Below the pieces are notes generated by a model, which was given only the letters and a program-made list of their open reading frames with translations, was not told where the DNA came from and made no database searches. From positions 1 to 64,000 of the forward strand of contig JAMPEU010000003.1 of assembly GCA_023664865.1 (NCBI GenBank): a stretch of DNA of 64,000 nt. The letters run 5' to 3'. Positions within the stretch are counted from its first letter, which is position 1. Each line of letters opens with the position of its first letter. The position numbers were made by a program, and so were the translations under genes. Origin of the DNA: Butyrivibrio sp. (GTDB lineage: Bacteria > Bacillota > Clostridia > Lachnospirales > Lachnospiraceae). Below are positions 60,053-64,000 of the stretch, in pieces.

Positions 60053-61720
60053 CTACGCCTCCGGAATTAATAAGACCTGACCGATATTCAGCAAATCGCT
60101 GCTAAGTCCGTTCAGTCTCTTTATTTCATCTACAGTAGTCCCGAACCTTCTGGAAAGCAGCCACAAAGTATCCCCCGAACGCACGGTATACTCAAATGTT
60201 CCCGGATTTGTAGCTGGGGGCGGCACATTTTCCACAATCCCAAGATAAGTTTCATATAATGAGCGCCATGTGGCATTCCCCACTATCCCATCAGGTGATA
60301 AGTTCATCATTCTCTGATAAGCTACTACCGCCTGCCGCGTCATGCTCCCAAAGATGCCGTCCTGAGATATGACGGGAATAGACGGATAAAATTCCGCAAT
60401 CGCAGACAGAATATATTGCAGCGTAACAACGTCTGCCCCCCTTGAACCCTGCCTTAGGACGGAAGACGGCGGCACTGTTCCGATGCCTAACGAAGTCCCT
60501 TCGCTGTCAAGTTCCGCCAGCCTTGTCACGGCGGCGTACAAGCTTGATAATTTATACCATGTAGCCTTTCCGACGATGCCGTCCACCTGCAAATTAAAAA
60601 TACTCTGGAATTTACTTACTGCCGCCCTGGTGCTTTCTCCAAACGTTCCCGCTGCATCCGTGATAACCGGAATCGCAGGATAGTTTCTGCGTATCCTGCC
60701 AAGATAAGTCTGGATAGTCTCTACATCCAGCCCGCTGCTGCCTACCCTAAGCGCAGTTCCGGGGTACGAAGATAATACGTCCGTAATAACGTTGGTTTCC
60801 GCTATTTCCACATCATTCGGGTAATAATATCTGAGAATCTGCAGCGGCGTATACCCACTGTTTGCCAAAGAAACCGTCCCCCACTGCGAGAGTCCGGCAC
60901 AGACAACGTTTGTTCCATTGCAGAAAGAAGTAAAATACGGCGCGTTCTGCCCCGCCCTTCTTACATATTCATTAAAAATCTCATCCACAATCCTGCTTAT
61001 GGATTCATAAATCGTGCGTCCGTATACGAAATACTGGTCATAAGCAGTGCTGTTGGTAATGTCAAAGCTATACCCCTGACTCCTATACCATTCCGTAAAA
61101 ACCCTGTTCAGCGCAAAAGTGATAATTGCGTAAATATTCGCCCTTAACGATGCGTCCGGCCACGTCGGATATATCTCACTGCTTGCTACATTTTTCACAT
61201 AATCGGAAAAAGATACCCTGACATTGGAGGCATATGAAGAAGGACTTCCAAGATGCACCGTTATCGGATTAGGAATAGCCACATAACGCAGCACATACGG
61301 TCGTATCGCCGGACCTTCCTGCGAACGCCACTCCGGAATATCAACGGCAAAATCCCCCATCGTTATTTCAGTCACTGGCGGTACGCTCCGCGCCGCCGAA
61401 GCCTGCAGCGGCTCGAATGCAAGCGTCTGAATCGCCGTTTCACCATCAAATATGGGAACTCCTATAATATGAAAAGATTTATACCCTTCCGCCTGCGCCG
61501 TTATATCATATCTTAAATACGGCGTGCCTGAGTAGTTTGAATCGAGTGAAAGGCTTTTATCCACGGTTTCTAACGGAACCTTCTGCGTTTCCCCGCTCTC
61601 ATCGGAAATAAGCTCATAGACGCTGCCGCCTTCATCATCAAGCACCTGAATATGCGCGCCCGCAATCGGAATGGCATCCTGCGCAGTCCTCGCCTGTACA
61701 ATTAAGTAACCAACCGCCAT
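60053..61720 (-). CDS. SpoIID-like / peptidoglycan-binding / LysM wall protein
   Basis: 555 residues without signal peptide. An N-terminal beta domain (about 1-90, carboxypeptidase-regulatory-like GAHIQVLDDEGGS) is followed by a SpoIID-like region (about 165-310, SFSDYVKNVASSEIYPTWPD, later LSQWGTVSLANSGYTPLQIL), two PG_binding_1 domains (about 325-395 and 420-490; VGSSGLDVETIQTYLGRI and QGSRGADVVTLQYILSAI) and a C-terminal LysM (YTVRSGDTLWLLSRRFG). It probably works on spore or mother-cell wall. AAAGGAGCAATCCAGATTT precedes the ATG. Confidence 0.82.
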   Translation of the reverse strand: MAVGYLIVQARTAQDAIPIAGAHIQVLDDEGGSVYELISDESGETQKVPLETVDKSLSLDSNYSGTPYLRYDITAQAEGYKSFHIIGVPIFDGETAIQTLAFEPLQASAARSVPPVTEITMGDFAVDIPEWRSQEGPAIRPYVLRYVAIPNPITVHLGSPSSYASNVRVSFSDYVKNVASSEIYPTWPDASLRANIYAIITFALNRVFTEWYRSQGYSFDITNSTAYDQYFVYGRTIYESISRIVDEIFNEYVRRAGQNAPYFTSFCNGTNVVCAGLSQWGTVSLANSGYTPLQILRYYYPNDVEIAETNVITDVLSSYPGTALRVGSSGLDVETIQTYLGRIRRNYPAIPVITDAAGTFGESTRAAVSKFQSIFNLQVDGIVGKATWYKLSSLYAAVTRLAELDSEGTSLGIGTVPPSSVLRQGSRGADVVTLQYILSAIAEFYPSIPVISQDGIFGSMTRQAVVAYQRMMNLSPDGIVGNATWRSLYETYLGIVENVPPPATNPGTFEYTVRSGDTLWLLSRRFGTTVDEIKRLNGLSSDLLNIGQVLLIPEA

Positions 61721-61875
61721 AAATCTGGATTGCTCCTTTAATATTTTCGCTTATTCCATTATATTCATGACTCTGCATAATGATAAAAAATCCTACTGGA
61801 AAGCCAAGACAATATCTTAATTTTGTCTGCCCCATATTTTATGCAATGGAAGTAATTAAATTTCCAACAATGTCT

Positions 61876-62484
61876 TTAAGCATTCTGCTCCTCCGCCGCT
61901 TCTACCGAGTCATATCCGTATAACTTCGCCGTATTGTTCATTATATCGTAGGCAAGATTTTTTCCTTCTTTAGCGTAAGCGGCGATAAATCTTCCGTAAA
62001 GCACAAACGTATCGTCGCTGTAAGTGCCAAGCTCGCCCCTTAGATAAGTCTCATATGAAGTATCGTATTCCTTATCTTCAAACGTATGCAGAGTCCTCGC
62101 CCTTCCTGCCATTGCCGGAAACTTCCCTGCAAAATCTTCCATCCAGCCCATCTGGATTTTAATGATTTCTTCCTGAATTTTTATTCTCTCCTCATCAAGC
62201 ATAGGCAGCATTGCCTTAAGTTCTTCGTATTTCTTGGGCGCGGTGCTTTCCATCATACGCGCATATTTCTCCGTTATAAGATTCCGCCCTTCTTTATCCG
62301 CCGTCTGTAAATCTTCCAGATAGCTTGCAAGCAGCTCGTCATTCCATGTCATATACTGGCTTTTACGCATAATGGAAAAAGTCTCAAAATCGTCCTGACA
62401 GTCCGCTCTTCCGCCCTCGTTTACCACCTTGTCAAACTGCTGCCACTCAAGCTCCACTATTTTTTCAATTATATCCGTGTTCAT
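61876..62484 (-). CDS. DUF4125 family protein
   Basis: 202 residues, soluble and helical. The stretches EIVELEWQQFDKVVNEGGRA and LASYLEDLQTADKEGRNLI match DUF4125. In Clostridia it commonly stands next to DUF4037 genes, as here (62622). The role is unknown; proposed links to small-molecule or regulatory nucleotidyl transfer come only from the DUF4037 partner. GAAGGGAGAGG precedes the ATG. Confidence 0.8.
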   Translation of the reverse strand: MNTDIIEKIVELEWQQFDKVVNEGGRADCQDDFETFSIMRKSQYMTWNDELLASYLEDLQTADKEGRNLITEKYARMMESTAPKKYEELKAMLPMLDEERIKIQEEIIKIQMGWMEDFAGKFPAMAGRARTLHTFEDKEYDTSYETYLRGELGTYSDDTFVLYGRFIAAYAKEGKNLAYDIMNNTAKLYGYDSVEAAEEQNA

Positions 62485-62524
62485 TTTATTGTGTCCTCTC
62501 CCTTCATACTTTTTCCAGTAACCA

Positions 62525-62610
62525 GAGTCTGGAAAAGATGAACAAAATAAGGGGCGACTTACCGCTTTTCAGGCATTGGAGCCCCGTTTTTGTTCATCTT
62601 TCCCGGACTC
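62525..62610 (+). repeat. Palindromic repeat family 1, copy 4
   Basis: Arms GAGTCTGGAAAAGATGAAC / GTTCATCTTTCCCGGACTC. Inside, AACAAAATAAGGGGCGACTT and the rest of the core are the same as in copy 1. It lies in the gap between the DUF4037 stop and the DUF4125 start. Confidence 0.75.
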
Positions 62611-62621
62611 GTCACCAGAAC

Positions 62622-64000
62622 TTATAATCCTGACTCGTCATTTCCACAATCAAGAATCCGTGCCACATACAATTCAAGAAAAGTATCGCCGCCTTCCACA
62701 ATCCCCTGCCTTGCCATTTCCTTTAAAATATACCCCGCTGCTTTCTCAAACAGGACCACAGCCTCATCATTTGTATTCACAGTATCCGAAGTATATACAC
62801 CATTCTCCCATGCCCCCGCCTGAGACGGAAGTATAGCAAGCTTTTCTAATATCGGCACTATCTCCTTAAGCTTATCAAGCCTTTCAAGCCCCTTCCTTTT
62901 CCATTTATAGTACGGCGCATATCTCCTGTTCAAAAGATACATGATATCCATTATGCACTCAATTGCCTTAGAAATGCACATCGACGCACTCACATAGTCC
63001 TGCCTTGCCATCATGCGCGGATAATTGCTCTGCGCATACTGCGAAAAATCGTGCAAGGACTGGGCAAGCTTAACCCGCCATACTTCATCGGGGTAATATG
63101 CCGCAAGTTTCTCCCTTATGCCCGTAAAAACGCCCAAGTCATCGCGAAATACTTCTCCGTTTACCGCCTGCGCAAGCTGGTACTCCTGCACCTTGGCATA
63201 GTCTATTGTAAAAGGTTCCTCAAATGAAATATCCTGTTCAATCAGCCTGTTATAAAAATCCGAAACCGAACTTACTCCCCTTCTGCGTTCCAGAAAATCA
63301 CCGCTCATATTGCCGACTCCGCACTGTTTAACCAGTTCGTCATAGGCACACTGCAGGCTCTTTCCTATCTTAGCATAGTCTTCATCAATAAGCCACATGC
63401 AAAAGCCCGGCGCATAATCGTGGTCCATCGAAACAGCGTCGTCAAAGCCAAAGCAGTCCGAGCCTTCCCCAACCACGCCCACGGCTATGCGTTCCTCATA
63501 ATCGCCAAACTGAGCATGAATCATATTTTTTCCGTATTTTTCATAAAATGCACGGCTGCGCTCCATATTGGATACCCAGACGTCTTTGCCGCCCGCCGCC
63601 TTTACCGCGCCCAGATATTTCTCATATACCCTGTCATAATTATCATTCCTGCCCGTGTGCTTATAGACTTCCAAAAGCGCGCGCTGATAATATGCGGCTG
63701 CGTTTATATAATCTTTTTCCCCATAATATACATCGCCCATTGCCGAGAGAGCCGCGCCATAATGAAAATCCTTTCCGCCGTCCTCTTCAAACAGCGTAAG
63801 CGCCTCTTTTATATACTCTGCCGCTTTATCTTTATCTTCCTTGTCAGGAAGCTGTATCATCGCAGCTCCAAGATTGGCAAGGGTAGACGCTTTCTTCATT
63901 CCCGCGCCTTTTTCTTTATCCACTATACCAAGCGCAAGCAAAAGGACTTCCTTCGCCTTTGCATAATCGCCGATTTCCTGATATAGCAGCCCCCAGTTAT
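62622..64000 (-). CDS. TPR-DUF4037 protein (runs off the right edge)
   Basis: At least 459 residues, incomplete at the N-terminus. The frame continues to the edge (NWGLLYQEIGDYAKAKEVLL), giving TPR units to about 63550. Then a DUF4037 nucleotidyltransferase-like domain begins: GVVGEGSDCFGFDDAVSMDH has the G-S-x(n)-D-D pattern, followed by a helical C-terminus. The apparent start at 63941 is an internal TTG. It stands with DUF4125 as a pair. The substrate is unknown. Confidence 0.8.
   Translation of the reverse strand, partial: NWGLLYQEIGDYAKAKEVLLLALGIVDKEKGAGMKKASTLANLGAAMIQLPDKEDKDKAAEYIKEALTLFEEDGGKDFHYGAALSAMGDVYYGEKDYINAAAYYQRALLEVYKHTGRNDNYDRVYEKYLGAVKAAGGKDVWVSNMERSRAFYEKYGKNMIHAQFGDYEERIAVGVVGEGSDCFGFDDAVSMDHDYAPGFCMWLIDEDYAKIGKSLQCAYDELVKQCGVGNMSGDFLERRRGVSSVSDFYNRLIEQDISFEEPFTIDYAKVQEYQLAQAVNGEVFRDDLGVFTGIREKLAAYYPDEVWRVKLAQSLHDFSQYAQSNYPRMMARQDYVSASMCISKAIECIMDIMYLLNRRYAPYYKWKRKGLERLDKLKEIVPILEKLAILPSQAGAWENGVYTSDTVNTNDEAVVLFEKAAGYILKEMARQGIVEGGDTFLELYVARILDCGNDESGL

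Overview
The window looks like a chromosomal segment of an anaerobic Clostridia, most likely Lachnospiraceae-like. It is low-to-middling in GC with strong AGGAGG-type ribosome binding sites. It carries the DUF4956 / VTC polyphosphate polymerase / Cthe_2159 cluster, a DUF4125-DUF4037 pair, a SpoIID-like wall protein with LysM, an NrdG-like radical SAM activase and many OmpR-type two-component systems. The family assignment is inference from gene content.
Layout. 1-13 kb (mostly minus strand): an MFS pump, two MATE pumps, an operon of VTC polymerase, DUF4956 protein, Cthe_2159-like lipoprotein, response regulator and histidine kinase, then a GNAT enzyme, a 55-residue membrane peptide, an AlkD-like DNA repair protein and an OTC-like carbamoyltransferase. 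13.4-14.3 kb: a strong promoter, a highly structured short RNA, an intrinsic terminator and a frameshifted PBECR4-like nuclease gene, an order resembling type III toxin-antitoxin loci. 14.3-20.3 kb: GNAT, an ECF sigma / membrane protein / ABC operon, an Rpn-like nuclease, tRNA-Glu and tRNA-Ala.
20.4-50.6 kb is an accessory island. It starts with a UvrD-like helicase and a TPR-CHAT caspase-like protease (plus strand). Convergent to the protease are three tightly packed membrane-protein genes, two of which end in a HEPN-like R-x5-H domain. Next come two Rpn-like copies (one beheaded) around a JAMM/JAB-like gene with duplicated promoters. The long minus-strand part (33.7-49.5 kb) encodes a soluble VirD4/TraG-like ATPase, a Sel1 protein, a divergent sigma factor, a zinc-finger anti-sigma-like protein, a Ser/Thr kinase with five 13-residue Thr repeats at its N-terminus, a coiled-coil protein, an FHA/zinc-ribbon protein, an NrdG-like radical SAM protein, a ClpB-like AAA+ protein, a PP2C phosphatase and a very large membrane protein with leucine-rich repeats and a C-type lectin-like end. 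My reading is a phospho-signalling relay (surface sensor, kinase, FHA reader, phosphatase) that controls a sigma factor and two ATPases, with a CHAT/HEPN effector module beside it. The function is not known to me.
50.9-64 kb: an ABC transporter and a large histidine kinase/response regulator pair, a GT4 glycosyltransferase, a DedA protein, a YfcE-like phosphodiesterase, a PsiE-like protein, a small helical protein, a SpoIID-like/PG-binding/LysM protein, DUF4125, and a TPR-DUF4037 gene that runs off the right edge.
Scattered through the intergenic spaces are two families of palindromic elements whose central cores are conserved while their arms vary and remain self-complementary.
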